Source: Phaeosaccion multiseriatum
Lineage: Eukaryota; Ochrophyta, other classes
Reading direction: 5' to 3'
DNA: 64,000 bases
NCBI GenBank assembly: GCA_965112735.1
Contig: OZ218959.1
Coordinates: forward strand, 930,001 to 994,000
A program made the translations under genes and the position numbers. Positions 29,407-41,182 of the stretch are shown piece after piece (the first letter of the stretch is position 1; every line of letters starts with the position of its first letter). The notes under the pieces are model-generated. The model was given only the letters and a program-made list of their open reading frames with translations, was not told where the DNA came from and ran no database searches.

Positions 29407-32400
29407 ATGAACTCGGTGGCTTTCCCTGTGCGGGCCCTCAAAGCCCGACTGGAGCAACAGCTGCAGGACGAGCTGGAGAGGGAGGAACAGCTCAATGAGC
29501 AGCTCAAGAACTTGCTCATGCGAGAGGTGAGGGACAGCACACCGTTGGGAGCTTTGCTGCTGCTCCCGCGGCGATTTTCTATGTGGTGCTGGCATTGCTC
29601 CATTGAGCAGGAACAAATCCAAAAATCCTTTTGCTCCCTCTCACCTCTTTTTCCCTCTATGCGCTCTTCTTCCTGTCACGGGCTGCAAACACACACCACC
29701 ACCCTCTCGCCCCCTCTCTTTGCTGCAGCATGATCAAGAAGTCGGCGACGGCGTCAACGGCGAGAGAAGTGGAGAGCACCCCAATGGACAAACCTCATTA
29801 GGCACCAGCGGCGGCCATGCCCCTAACGACGACGAGGACCAAGAAGGCGGCGCCCAGGTGGTGCTCTTCTCCCAGCACCTGGAGGAGCTGCGGCGAAGCA
29901 TGCCCGACTTTGCAGAGCTCGCGGACGATGCCAAAGGACTTGCAGCGCAGGTTAGTGCCCCCCTAAGGCGTTGGGTGCCTGGCGCTCCGCCCCAAGCCCC
30001 AAGCAGAGCCCAGGTTAAAATCCCTCCCCTCCCTCTCTGCTCTACTCTGCTCTACTCTGCTCCTCTCTCCTGTAGATCGAGGACGGGCACACCATGGCGG
30101 AGCGCGTGAGCAGCGCAGTGCGGAGGCTGGACGAGACGCAGATGAAGGTCCAGAGCTCGCTGGCCCTCGTGGAGGACATCATCAACCTGCGCGGCTGTCT
30201 GCAGGGGCTGCAGGGCGCCATGGAGGGGGGTGACTTGCAGGCGGCGGTGGGCTTCGTGCGCCAGTTCGAGCAGATCGACGGGCAGCACCAGCTCCTGCAG
30301 AAGCAGCAGCGGCAGCAGCGCCGGCAGGAGCAGCAGCAACGGAAGGACAGAGGTAGGGCAGCATCAGGAGCCGCAGCAGTAGTAGCAGTGGATGAGGATG
30401 GAACAGAAGGAGGAGGGGGGGGGGGAGGGGAGGGCGCCATCGTGGACCGCCAGGCCATGACGGAGGCGCACGAGAGCCTCTGCCGGGCGGTGCTGGAGCG
30501 CTTCGACGCCGCCGTGTTGGACATGGACACTCGCGCCATCTGTGAGTACTGCCCCCTGCTGGCCCCTCTGGGGCTGGCTGAGAGCGGCACAGAGCGGTTC
30601 CTTGCATTTGCGCAGCGCTTTCTCGAGCAGGAGCTGACACGGCTTGAGGAGGAGGCGGCAGGGGGAGGGGGAGGGGGAGAGGGAGGAGGAGGGGGGGGGG
30701 CGGGGGTGGACGCGGGACACATGCAGGAGCAGCTGTCGACGGTGTACAACGTGTGTGCGCAGTTCCTAGAGGAGCAGCTTCCCGTCGCCATGGGAGGCCT
30801 CGCCCCTGCAGCGGGGGACGTGGAGGTCCTGCGCCAGGTGCACACGACGTGCGGAAACCACGCCAGCGCCATCCTGCAGCGCTTCCTCACGGCCGCGGGG
30901 GTGGCGGATAGGGTAAAGAGGGCGGCGGAAGTGGCGGATGCAGCGGTGGCGCAGAGTCAGCAGTGTCAGGACTCACAGGGGGCGGGGAGCGACGCGGCGG
31001 CGCTGCTCTCCTCGCAGGGAGGAGGTGCTTCCAAGGCGGAAGAGGACGGGGCGGCGTCTTTGCTCTCTTCGTGGGACTCTTTGTTGGACCAACTGGCGCT
31101 GTTCCTGCAGCACACGGAGAGGTACGAGCGTTTCATGCAGCACCTTGTCAAGGAGCTCGAGCCGCTGCACACGCCCACACCCCAAGGGCAAGAGCAAGTG
31201 CTGCAGGGGCAAGAGCAAGTGCTGCAGGGGAAGCCGCTGACCGAGGCGATGCTGCCCAACCGGACGGAGCTCGAGCTGCTCTCTGCGGAGATGTGCGCGC
31301 ACTACTCCCGCTTAGAGCTTCAGCTCATGCGCACGAGCGTGGCCAAGTCGCTGCGCATAAGTGAGGTGGTGCAAGTCGGGGGCGCCAGTGACAGCAGCGA
31401 CGGGGGCATCGGCAGCGGCATGGGCATTGGCAGCAGCGACAGCGACAGCGAGGCCGCGTACCTGGTGTCAAGCTGTGTGGACGACGCCTTCTACGTGGCC
31501 CAGCGCTGCGCGAGGCGCTCTCTGGCGACGGGGCACGTGGGCAGTGCCTCCGCAGTGGTGAATCACTTGTGCAACACCTTGGAGGGGGAGGACTTGCTCG
31601 GGGCGCTGGCCACACGAGTCAAGGCCTCGCTGGGGTCGCTGCCCGCGGGGGGAGGCACACTCGACCTTGCCATGGCGCAGCTCGGGCAGATAGATATGAA
31701 CTCGCTGGCGGGCATCAGGGAGACCTTTTTGCAGGCGGACAACTGGGAGGGGGTGGTGGGGGGCATCACCAGCGACTTTCGGGGCCTCAGCACGAATCTG
31801 ACAACCTCCGCAGTCAAGGGCATCAGCAGGGCCGCCAGGGGGGAACGATTCGCCGACGACCAAAGCAAAGCAGGGGGCTCTGGGGTAGGCGGGGGCGGAG
31901 GTGGAGGTGGAGGGGGAGGGGGAGGGGGAGGGGGAGGAGGGGGAGGGGCGGGAGGGGAAGGCGCGGGGGGCGGCGCGAGGGGCGGGGCAGGAGGGGGGCG
32001 GGGCAGAAGCATGTGTCTGGTGCATGTCAACGACTTGTCTTGCTGCTCGCGCTACTCACTGCGCCTGCGGGACGACCTTAGCGCAGAGGTGGGGCTCGTG
32101 TTCGAGGCGGGGTCCCACGAAGCAGAGCAGCTCCAGACCTGTCTGCAGGGGCTCAAGGGAGTGGCAGAGGCCTTCCAGCAGGCAGGGGCGGAGGCGGTGG
32201 AGGAGGTGTTCGGCAGGGGACTCCGCCCCGTCATACGCGCCATGGTGGCCGCGCACCTGGGGGAGCGCTCTGTGGTGTCGTATCAGCTCTCAGAGGCGGA
32301 GTACGCCATGAACGAGGCTTCCGACCCCTTTGCCCATGCCATGGCGGAGGACCTGTCCATGCTGCTGTCGCCCTACTACGCCTCGCCCACCGGCCTGGTG

Positions 32401-32844
32401 GGGGCTGCATTTGCTCAACTGCTGCGTCTGGTGGCCGAGTTTTTGAGCAAGCGGATGGAGCTGGCGTTACGGAAAAGGCGCTTCTCGCAGCTGGGGGGCC
32501 TGCAGCTCGACAAGGACCTTCGCACGCTCATGGCCTACCTCACCAAAGTGGGCGATGAGGCAGGGGCAGGGGCAGGGGCAGGAGCCGTGGCGGGGGCAGG
32601 GCCATCGGGAGCGGGGTTGTCGGGGGCGGGGGCGGCGGGCGGGCGAGGCATGGTGCGCGACTGCTTCGGGCGGCTCGTGCAAATGGTGCATCTGCTCAAC
32701 TACGAGACGCCCAGAGATGCAGAGGACGACTGGCGGCCTGGCTCCAAGCTGCAGGCACAGCTCAGCGCGGAGGAGGTGAAGGCCATCCTCTCGCAGAGAG
32801 ACGACTTCCTGCCCTCCGATATCGAGCTCATCAAAATGCAGTGA
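29407..32844 (+). CDS. COG4: conserved oligomeric Golgi complex subunit 4
   Basis: COG4 is a lobe A subunit of the COG tether for retrograde intra-Golgi vesicles and binds the SNARE regulator Sly1. Exons: 29407-29526, 29729-29950 and 30076-32844, 1036 residues versus about 785 in animals. Conserved stretches: VSSAVRRLDETQMKVQSSL with IINLRGCLQGLQ near the start; CVDDAFYVAQRC in the middle; and the C-terminal block LGGLQLDKDLRTLMAYLTKV, CFGRLVQMVHLLNYE and LSAEEVKAILSQRDDF. Extra length comes from Gly runs (30410-30440, 30660-30710, 31870-31990), a Gln/Arg run near 30300 and a Gly/Ala run at 32555-32645. These lie between conserved helices, so the rod should tolerate them. Confidence 0.95.
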
Positions 32845-33073
32845 GGGACAGTCTGTCCTTCATTTATGTATCGTACTGTACCAGCCAAAACTTTTGCCTA
32901 TCAACACAAGACGGACGTAGGGTCTTTTGCTGTGTGCTGCTTGTATGTACATGCCGAGCGGCCCCCTCCCTCGACGCTCCAAGCGCGAGCAAGGAGGGCC
33001 CTCTCCGCAGCGACACCCAACGCCTCAGACACTGCCTACATGCCCCTAACCAACCCCCTAGGCCCCTACCCCG

Positions 33074-34952
33074 TCAGGCTCTCCTCGTGTTGCACACAGC
33101 GCACCGCGTGAGGAGGGGCGCGTTGCCCAGAAAGGTGCACTTGTGGCAGCCCCACTGCCCACCGCCGCGAGAGGGGCCTTGAGGAGTGCATTCAACTTCA
33201 ACAACGTCATCGTCGCCGCTGTCGCTGTCGCTCGCCAGGTCGATGACGCCCTCTGCCCTTTCAATGCCCTTTCCCTTGCCCTTGTCTGTTGCGCCCCCCG
33301 GGGTGTTGCCACCCGCCATAGCCTCAGCCCTCGCTGGTGCCGCCGTGCTCGCCCCCCGGGGTCTCTTGCTTGCCCCCCCTCCTCCCGCCCCTGCCGCCCG
33401 GTCCTTCTCCTCGGAGTCGCCCTTCCCACCGTCACCGTTGCCACTGTCATTGTCATCATCATCATCATCGTCATCCGAGCTGTCCCAAATCGAGCGCCGC
33501 TGCTTCTGGTTCTGCTGTTTCTGTTTCTCTTGCTGTTCCTTCTTCTGCCGCTCCTTGAACCAGTGCTCCTGCTCCTCCCGCTGCCTCTGCCGCCGCCGTT
33601 CCTGCTGGAGCGACTCCTCCTCTCGCTGTCTCTGCCGCCGTGTAGCCTCGCGCTCTGCGACTGCCCTCTCTGCTGCATTTGCTGCATCTGCACCTGCACC
33701 TACTGCTGCTGCTGCTGCTGCTGCTGCTTCCACTGCGCGCCCTTGCCGCACCCCACCCCCCTCGCCGCCCCCCCCCCCAGCGGTCTGACGGTTGAGGTTA
33801 GCCTGCAGCCTGGCGACGCGCTGTCTCCTCTGGGCCTCCTTCTCCTCGTGGGTTTCTGGCTGGTGATCTCGCTTTACCGCCACCTGCAGGCAGCAAGTTG
33901 TTCCAACAAGCAAGTTGTTCCTAGCAGCATCAGGATCCAGAATAAGGGGAGGGACCCCCCCCTTGCCTGCTCCCCTCACCTTTCTCCCCCTGGTCCCCTG
34001 CAGTCTCCCTCCTGAGGCCCCGGAGAGGGTCTGGCGAGGCCTGGACAAAGCATAGGGGGGGGAGGGGGGTGTTGTTGTCCGACAGAGGTGGATAGAACAG
34101 AGAGAGAAAGAGAGTGAGGGAAAGGAGAAGGGGGGGGGGGTTGTGAGAGGGCACCCTCTGGGGCGGAGGGAATACAGCGAGGGAGAGAGGGGGAAGGGGG
34201 AGAAAGGGAGGCATAGAAAGAGATCTGGCCTGCACCCCTCTTTGGTCTTCCTGCCCTGCATTATACCTGCGGGGTGCCCCTCTCCGTCCCCCGCCCCCCT
34301 CCTCCTCCTGCTCCTCATCGTCGTGGTGGAACTGAGGCGGACAGAAGAGAGACAGCGTGTGTGTGAGAGAGAGAGGCAGCACAGGCGTATGGGCACAGGC
34401 ACAGGGAAAGGGGGCAGGAGGAGCGCCTGACCGAGGGTTTGCGAGAGAGCAACACGGGGGTGAGGGACATACACGGGGAGAGAGAGTGGGAGAGGACGGG
34501 CACAGGGAATGGGGGGGGAATGGGGAGCGCCGGACCGAGGGCTCGAGAGAGAGAGCAGTATGGAAGCTGAGGGATACACATGTCTCGTACCTCGAGCCCG
34601 TGCTGGTATTCATGTTGATATTGGCAGGCCTGAAGGGGGGAAGGAGGAAGGCGTCAATTTGGTTGAATTCCTTCCCCACCCTTGTCTCCCTCATACCCAC
34701 CTTCCCATCTGGACATCGCTTCTTCCCCCTCTTGTTGTTCCGTGTCTAGTGACGGAGAGAGGAGGAGAGAGAGGGGATTAGACTTGGAGGCTCTCGAGGG
34801 CGGGGGCGGCAAACTGGCAAATTGGGGGGAAACGAGGAAAAAGTGATGGATCGAGTCTTTGGGAATACCACATCCTCTTCAGCAGCCCTTACTTGAAGTC
34901 CTCGGATAGTCTGCGTCCCCCCTCCTCTCCCTCCTCTTCCTCTTCCCGCCAT
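33074..34952 (-). CDS. RanBP2-type zinc-finger protein with coiled coil, unknown role
   Basis: Five exons: 34952-34893, 34629-34591, 34331-34267, 34040-33980 and 33883-33074, all in phase, 344 residues. The C-terminal about 25 residues are a RanBP2/NZF-type finger (W-x-C-x2-C-T-x4-N-x6-C-x2-C), which binds ubiquitin or RNA in other proteins. Before it lies VIDLASDSD...DDDVVEV, two hydrophobic cores in acid surroundings that resemble SUMO-interacting motifs. A Gln/Arg/Glu coiled coil spans about 190-245. An Ala run (CTG tract at 33705-33725) and an Asp run (ATC tract) interrupt it. The first three exons are tiny and rest on splice phase alone, so they are less sure than the last. Its start codon overlaps an ATG on the other strand. 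Confidence 0.72.
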
Positions 34953-35113
34953 GTCTGATATCGTCGTTGTGGAGGTGTCAAGCGACAAATATGTCAGCGG
35001 CCCAGTCCCATGCACCCGCCCCTCTCTGAATCACACCCCACGCAAAAAAAAAAAGACCGCCCTCTCCTCCAAGGACAGCAAGGAACCCAATCATCCTCCA
35101 GCTGTTTGAATCA

Positions 35114-36833
35114 ATGCCTCCTCGGCAGCGACTCGTTACCGCCGCTGGCATTGGTGAGCACGCTTCTTGCTCCTTCTCGTCCTTTGTGACCTTGGTCTCT
35201 GGTTGCCCCTTCGGCCCGCCCCCTTTCCCACCCTTACCCGCCCTTGCAATCTCCTTATCACTCTCTAATCCTTTCCCTTGTTCATATGCCTTTCCGTCTC
35301 CCCAACCTCTCCCTTCATCCCCTGCTGCTCAATCTCATCTCACCTCCTGGCCTTCCCTCTTCTCCACCTCCCCCCTTCATTTCCTCCACGCCTTCTCTCC
35401 TTCTCCTCATCCGTGCGCCTTCCTCCCCCGATCCTGTCCATGCAGCCGTGCTGGCGGCTGTCGCGTCTACACACGCCTTCTCGACCTGCCCGGCTGTTGT
35501 CGCTCGAGCCTTCTCGGGCATTGGCGCCGCGCCCGCCTCGACCTCGACAGCCTCCTCCTTCACCCCCTCCTCGGGCTCGAGGGCTGCGTTCGCTGCCCCT
35601 TCAAAGCTTAAGATGTTGTTCGGAGGGCTGGACCCCTTCAAGAAGAAGACCTTTGACTATGGCACACTGAGCGGCGCCGCTGCCGAGGCGGGTCGAGGTG
35701 CGTGAAGAGGCACCACGGCAAGGCAGAGGCGGAGCTCGAGCGAAAGGAACGTTGCCTCTCCAAGTGTGCTTACCCCTTCAGCCCCCCCCCCCCTCCCTCC
35801 CTGCCGCTCCTCCTCCCCTCCCAGCTGCTATGAAGGGGGAGGTGCCCGTGAAGAGCGAGGAGGGCTACGACATTGGCACCTTCGCGGGGGGCTGCTTCTG
35901 GGGTATTGAGCTGCACATGCAGCGGCTGGAGGGCGTCGTGTAAGTCGCTCTCTTGTGCTTATGCGGTACCTTAGGTGGTGCTGGTGCCCTCTGAATGTGG
36001 AGCGCGCGTGATTGCACGTCTCCTTCCTACCGCTCGAGCCTGAGTCTCCTTCGTCTCCTTCGTCTCCCCCTCTTGCCCCCCCCCTCTCTCGGTTTCTACC
36101 TCATCCCATGGTGGTGCGGGCCCACAGCGGTACCTCCGTGGGCTACACGCAGGGGAAAGTGGAGCAGCCCGTGTACTCGGATGTGTGCAGCGGAGCCACG
36201 GGCCACACCGAGGCCATCCAGGTGTACTTTAAGCCTGATGAGGTCAGCTACGCCCAGGTGGTCAGGCACTTCCTCGACCGCATCAACCCCACCACGGTGA
36301 GTAGTGAAAGAGTGAGTGCGTGGTGGGGTGGGAAGTTATTGAAGCATGTCTCGCACGGCAGGCACTTGCCGCGCGAAGTAATGGGGACAAGAGACGTGAA
36401 ACTCACGCACGCACGCACGCACGCACGCACAGGTGAACGGGCAAGGAAACGATTTCGGCACGCAGTACCGCACCGGCATTTACCCGCACACGCCCGAGCA
36501 GGATAAGATTGCTCGGCAGGCCCTGGCGGACGAGGCCCCCAAGTACGACAAGCCCATCGCCATGGAGATTGAGCCCGCAGCCGTGTACTGGCCCGCCGAG
36601 GACTACCACCAGCAGGTAAAGAGGGCTGTGGCTGCAATCGTGCGAGAAGGCTTTGCTTCTGTCTCTGTTTTCCCTTTTGTGCCTCATCATCACCCTTCTC
36701 CTTTCGTTCCTTCGTTCCCCTCCTTTGTTGGTGCGTGCTGCGCTGTGCCGTCCCGCCGCTCGGGCAGTACTTGGAGAAGGGAAACCAGAGCGCGGCCAAG
36801 GGCTCCACGGAGACCATCAGGTGCTACGGGTAG
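35114..36833 (+). CDS. msrA: peptide methionine-S-sulfoxide reductase, plastid-type presequence
   Basis: MsrA reduces the S-epimer of methionine sulfoxide in oxidised proteins using thioredoxin. Exons: 35114-35153, 35446-35697, 35825-35939, 36128-36296, 36433-36615 and 36768-36833, all in phase, 274 residues. The catalytic GGCFWG has C121. Other family motifs: GTSVGYTQG, YSDVCSGATGHTEA, PTTVNGQGNDFGTQYRTGIY and AEDYHQQYLEKG. The first 25 residues form a signal peptide (MPPRQRLVTAAGI then AVLAAVASTHAF), made only when exon 1 is joined to exon 2. It ends in A-S-T-H-A-F, followed by a Ser/Ala-rich transit-like stretch. This is the bipartite plastid presequence with phenylalanine at +1, so the enzyme most likely acts in the plastid stroma. 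Confidence 0.95.
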
Positions 36834-38474
36834 GAGAGAGGCTGACCACTTAGTGCTCTGCCAACCGGAGCAATGCATGTAGGTAGACAAGAAGGAGAGT
36901 TTGGGAAAGGTGACGGGGCCGGGCCGGGCGGGGCGGGGCTCCCTTGTTCCGATAAATAAACGAAGCGAAGGAGCAAGTCTCCACTTTGCCTCGTTATTGT
37001 GACGAGTTTACTGCAAGCCGGCCGTAAAGCGCCTTTATTTCCTTTTATTGCATGTGGGGGAGGGGCCAAGCAAAGTGCTCCTTCCCTCTTCTTGGATCAG
37101 TGCGACTATTGTTACACCAAAGACTCTGGGGGTCTTATTGCACTCCCCTTGCCCACCGCTACCCGGGACGCGAAACAAAACTGCTCAACTCAGCCATAAA
37201 GGCACTTTCACTTTGGGGGGGGGGCGGGGAGTCGAGGGGAGGGCCTTGCAGACACCCTGCCTGGCCCTTACGTGAGGAACAAGAGTTTCCTAGGCTTATG
37301 GGGGGTACAGGAGCCAATGAGGCAGGCATTCAACTTGTCTTTTAAAAAAAAACGTGCTTCTCTTCTCATTCAGTCCCCCCCTCTCTCTCTCTCTCGCACC
37401 CCCCGACCCAAAACCCAAAGGCCCTGGCCTGCTATTGACATCCGAATGTCGGCCCCATGCACGCCTAGCGGCCTAGGCCTATTTGGGAAAATTGCCCGGC
37501 CTAGCGAGAGCCGTAGGCCCGCGCGGCCTAGGGCAGACACCAGACACCAGCCAACTTGCTTAGTGGGTGAATGGGAGTGCCCAGAGTGCAAAGAGTAGTC
37601 AGTTTTCATTGCATGGGATTGGAAGTGAGGAGTAGACTTGGTTCGTGTTGTCACTTCCGCCTCGCTGGCCCTACGAGGAGTGCAGACCTACATGTGTGCT
37701 GCTACGCTGCTACCCACTGGCTGGGCGGCACCACGCACGCGCCCACGGTCACTGGGAGGCTGCCTAGAGGCGGGCTATATAGGCCGCCTAGGACTGAAAA
37801 GTGAGCGGGCTAGAGCGGCCGGAGGCCGCCGGCCTAGGCCTAGATTGGCCGAAGGCCCCCCCCCCCGAGCGGCCTAGCGGCCTAGAGCAAAACCGCTAGG
37901 CGTGCATGGGCGGGGCCGACGAATGTACATGCCAAATCTTAAAACCTTCCTTCAAGCCAGTAAACACATTTATTTTGCCACGCTCCCCTCTTTGCTCCTG
38001 CTGCTGCTTCATCCCCGACTTGCACAGACTGAGTAATGGAAGGGGTGAGAAGAAGAGGAAGAAGGGAAGAAGGGAAAAAGAGCCAGTTGCTGGTTTCCGT
38101 CGATGGATAGTGTACCACAAACACCCCGGGGGGCAGTTGAGCCAAAATCATCTCGGGTGGCACGTTGAACTGAAATTATGAAAGGCAATCGTGTCGTGGA
38201 CTTTAACGCTAGGATAATCCTCACAGCACAGGCACAGGCAGAGAGAGGAGGGACCGAAGAAATTATATCTCATTGCTTCACTCTCTCTTCTCCACCTCGT
38301 CTCTGATCCTGCTGGACGCTGCCGCATTTGTTGAGGGATCTAGGAACCAAGCCACCTTCCTTCCCAACGAGAAGGAGCACACGCTTACGAGGCAAAAAAA
38401 GCCTCAACTCGTCAGCAGCCGGTTGCAGTTCTTCGCAGAGAGCCTCTTTTGTCAGTAGGAGCACACACAGCAGG
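36834..38474. other. intergenic region, partly repeat, no gene seen
   Basis: About 1.6 kb between two plus-strand genes. Apart from the GGCCTAG patch annotated separately, it holds ordinary sequence with no conserved open frame. A CT run lies at 37376-37395. The last about 200 bp must contain the methyltransferase promoter. Confidence 0.6.
37441..37905. repeat. GGCCTAG / CCTAGGCC palindrome-rich patch
   Basis: At least a dozen GGCCTA, CCTAGG or GGCCTAGCGG words occur at 37464-37530 and 37755-37890, mostly in self-complementary form (GGCCTAGGCC type). They look like a decayed repeat or a foldback element; no coding capacity. Confidence 0.7.
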
Positions 38475-39352
38475 ATGGTGCACAAGGGAGCATTGGTTGC
38501 CAGCGGATTGGCACTCCTGGCAGGAGCTGATGCCTTCACAACAGGTCGACCATCAGCACTTGTGCAACGGAGTAGCAGTAGCAGCAGCGCCCGTGCGACG
38601 CGTCAAGTAGTACGAATGGTGTCTACCGTTCCACAGTCAGCAGGTGAGGAGCAGGCACGGCTTGATGGACTGGTAGTTGTGCCACTGCGTGTACGAAAGC
38701 ACGAGGGTGCCCTGTATCGCCTTGCCGTCTACACGCCCTGCCAGGATCTTTAGAGTCAATTGCATAGTCTTTCTTTTCTTCTTTTCTGTTCTGGTGGAGT
38801 GCTCTTTACGTTACTCTGTCCTCGCTCGTCCTCCATGCTTTGACTGGGGATAACTATTTATCTCGCCTCTGCTAGACTCCATGGTGGTGTGTTAGAGCTT
38901 CCTCCCTCCTCGCGGCCTTGGATGGTCTTTGACCTCTCAAGCTGGCGCCTGTGAAGCCTCTGCATAGCGCCCGTCTTGCCACCGAGACACGCCACCAGCG
39001 TCACTAATTCCCTTATGTTCTCAGAACCTCTCCCTATACCCAAACACGAACAAACTCGTCCATGTGGTGTTTTTCTCTAATCCTCCGATGACTTACCCCC
39101 GCCCCTTCACAGTACCCCGGTCCAAGCCGCAACAGCAGCAGCAGCAGCGACGAGTGAAGGCCCCTGCGCCTGCCAAGGTGGAGGTGGTTTACTCCAGCAG
39201 CACCACGACCAGCACCAACACAAGGGTGCGCACCACCATTCCCAACGCTCGGGGAGGTGAGGTGATGGGCACTTGGCAGTTCAAGGTCCTCAACTCATTG
39301 ATCAGGTGAGGCTCAGTTATTAACCTTCTCCGTGTTCAGGGTAAGGAGCATG

Positions 39353-39412
<60 letters not shown>

Positions 39413-40649
39413 CACTCACCTTACCTTCAAACCCTTCCCTCCCTTGTGACCCGTTTCTACCGTGTCCTGCTTGTGCCCCCTCTTGCTCTGCTGCTGTCAG
39501 CTTCCCCCTGTTTAACGCCATTCTGTTCGGAGTGTACCGGAAACAAATGGTCCAGAAGGCGGAGGGCATGGGCATCAAGTGGACGGCCTTCCTCACAGAC
39601 CTGAAGGAGAAGCTGCCCAAGCTGCAACAAATGGCGAAGGACATGAAAAACCCTGCCCTCACCATCCCCGACTATTACTACGCCCCCATCCACGCCTACG
39701 CCGACGGGAACTTGTGCTGGGACTCAGCCATGGAGGAGGACTTGTGGAGCAAGCTCATGATCGCTCCCCTCTACGACAACTCGGTGAGTGAGTGAGTGAG
39801 TGAGTGAGTGAGTGAGTGAGTGACTGCGGCCTTGTGCTCGCTTTAGTGATGTCGTGATGTCGTGTCTTACGTGCGTCGTTTCCCTTTCCCTACAGTCCCT
39901 TCATCCTCTTAACCACTCTAACACTCAACATCATGCCATGGACGTTCTTGAACAACTCAGGTGCACGGAGACGTCTTGATGCGCCGCGACTGGCTGGACA
40001 CGTGCAAGAAGTACATTGGCGTGGACGAGGTGAAGAACGTCATCGACCTCGGCTGTGGCACGGGCCTTTCCATGTACATGATCCAGAGCACCTGGCACAA
40101 GGCAGAGCTGCTGGGGGTGGACATGAGCACCTACAAGCTGGCCATCTCGCAGGAGAAGCTCAGCAAGAAGAGCCAGGACGTGCAGAACAAGGTGCAGCTC
40201 AAGCACATGCCCGCGGAGGCCACAGAGGAGCCCGACGCCAAGTACGACTTGGCCACCATCTGCCTGGTGAACCACGAGAGCCCCGAGCAGGTGTCCAAGG
40301 ACATGTTCAAGGAGGCCTACCGAGTGCTCCGACCCGGGGGGGTGTTCACTGTGTTGGACTTGGACAAGAACAACCTCGAGGTGCGTCAGCTGTGGCGTGC
40401 TCCCCTCCTTACTCTCGCCACTTACTCTTGCCACCTCCCGCCCCACCCCCATGCTCTCCACCATTACAGATCCTGCTGGAGAACCCTTTCGTGGCTGCCA
40501 TTTACGCTCAGACGGAGCCTTACATGGAGGAATATCTCAAACTCAACATGCCGAAGGCCCTGGAGGAGACGGGCTTCCAACTACTGGAGGTTCGCAGTTC
40601 GTCGCCCTCTCATATCTCGCTCATAGCACGCAAGCCCCTGGAGGCATGA
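38475..40649 (+). CDS. class I SAM-dependent methyltransferase, plastid-targeted
   Basis: Exons: 38475-38643, 39113-39305, 39501-39783, 39961-40380 and 40470-40649, in phase, 414 residues. The start gives a signal peptide (GALVASGLALLAGADAF) whose A-D-A-F cleavage motif and following Ser/Arg-rich stretch fit a complex-plastid presequence. The Rossmann fold begins at residue 242 with motif I DLGCGTG (D244-G250), motif II GVDMS, and post-motif VLRPGGVFTVLD. The region before it (FPLFNAILFGVYRKQM, HAYADGNLCWDSAMEED) is shared with chloroplast methyltransferases of unknown substrate in algae and plants. A second exon region is Gln/Thr/Ser-rich. The substrate is unknown. Intron 2 contains a long TA run, intron 3 a GTGA run placed right at the donor. 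Confidence 0.88.
39356..39411. repeat. (TA)n microsatellite in methyltransferase intron 2
   Basis: About 28 uninterrupted TA units, the only long AT dinucleotide run in the window. Confidence 0.97.
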
Positions 40650-40859
40650 GCTTGGACGGCTGAAGGAGCCGATATACAGGGTAAAGAGAACGCGCCGGGG
40701 GAGGGGGATTTGAGGCCGTACTCCTCCGTAACAATTTTTTACGGCTAATGATGGCTCGTCCGGCCCACTTGTTTATAATGTTTTACGCCCGGCCAGAGGT
40801 GATGGTCCGGAAGATGGGAGGTCATCATGAAATGATGGTTTACTTACATAATGGAAGCG

Positions 40860-41096
40860 TCTATTTTAATTAAAATAAAAGAAGAACAAAAAAAAAAAGA
40901 ACAAAAAATCGCCCCCAAAAAATCCGTTTATTAATTCGAGAGGGAAAACGCGATGAAAGCCGAAAGGCTATGATCGAAAAGCATCTCAAGCGCTTCTCAC
41001 TGAAAAGGAAATTTCGAAATTTCGAAGAGCTACACGAAGAGTTACAGTACGATTTAGACACAAATCAAAGGGGGCCAGACACAATAAGAAAGAAGC
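40860..41096. other. AT-rich segment of foreign composition
   Basis: About 235 bp of distinctly lower GC than its surroundings, starting with A runs. On the + strand a frame from about 40922 to 41096 reads without stop (LLIREGKRDESRKAMIEK, then HLKRFSLKRKFRNFEELHEE and DLDTNQRGPDTIRKKL) and uses many AT-ending codons, unlike every gene here. No start upstream of 40970 and no family match was recognised. It may be an organelle-derived or mobile-element fragment, or the 3' UTR of the minus-strand gene ending at 41097. Confidence 0.5.
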
Positions 41097-41143
41097 TCAA
41101 GCCTCCACCCACCGCAGCTGAGGCGACAAGAACGTGGCCGGAC

Positions 41144-41182
<39 letters not shown>

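Noticed and set aside
34951-35109. 52-codon plus-strand frame as an independent gene
   Set aside because: It overlaps the start of the divergent gene and no conserved feature is visible; kept only as a finding about a possible upstream frame.
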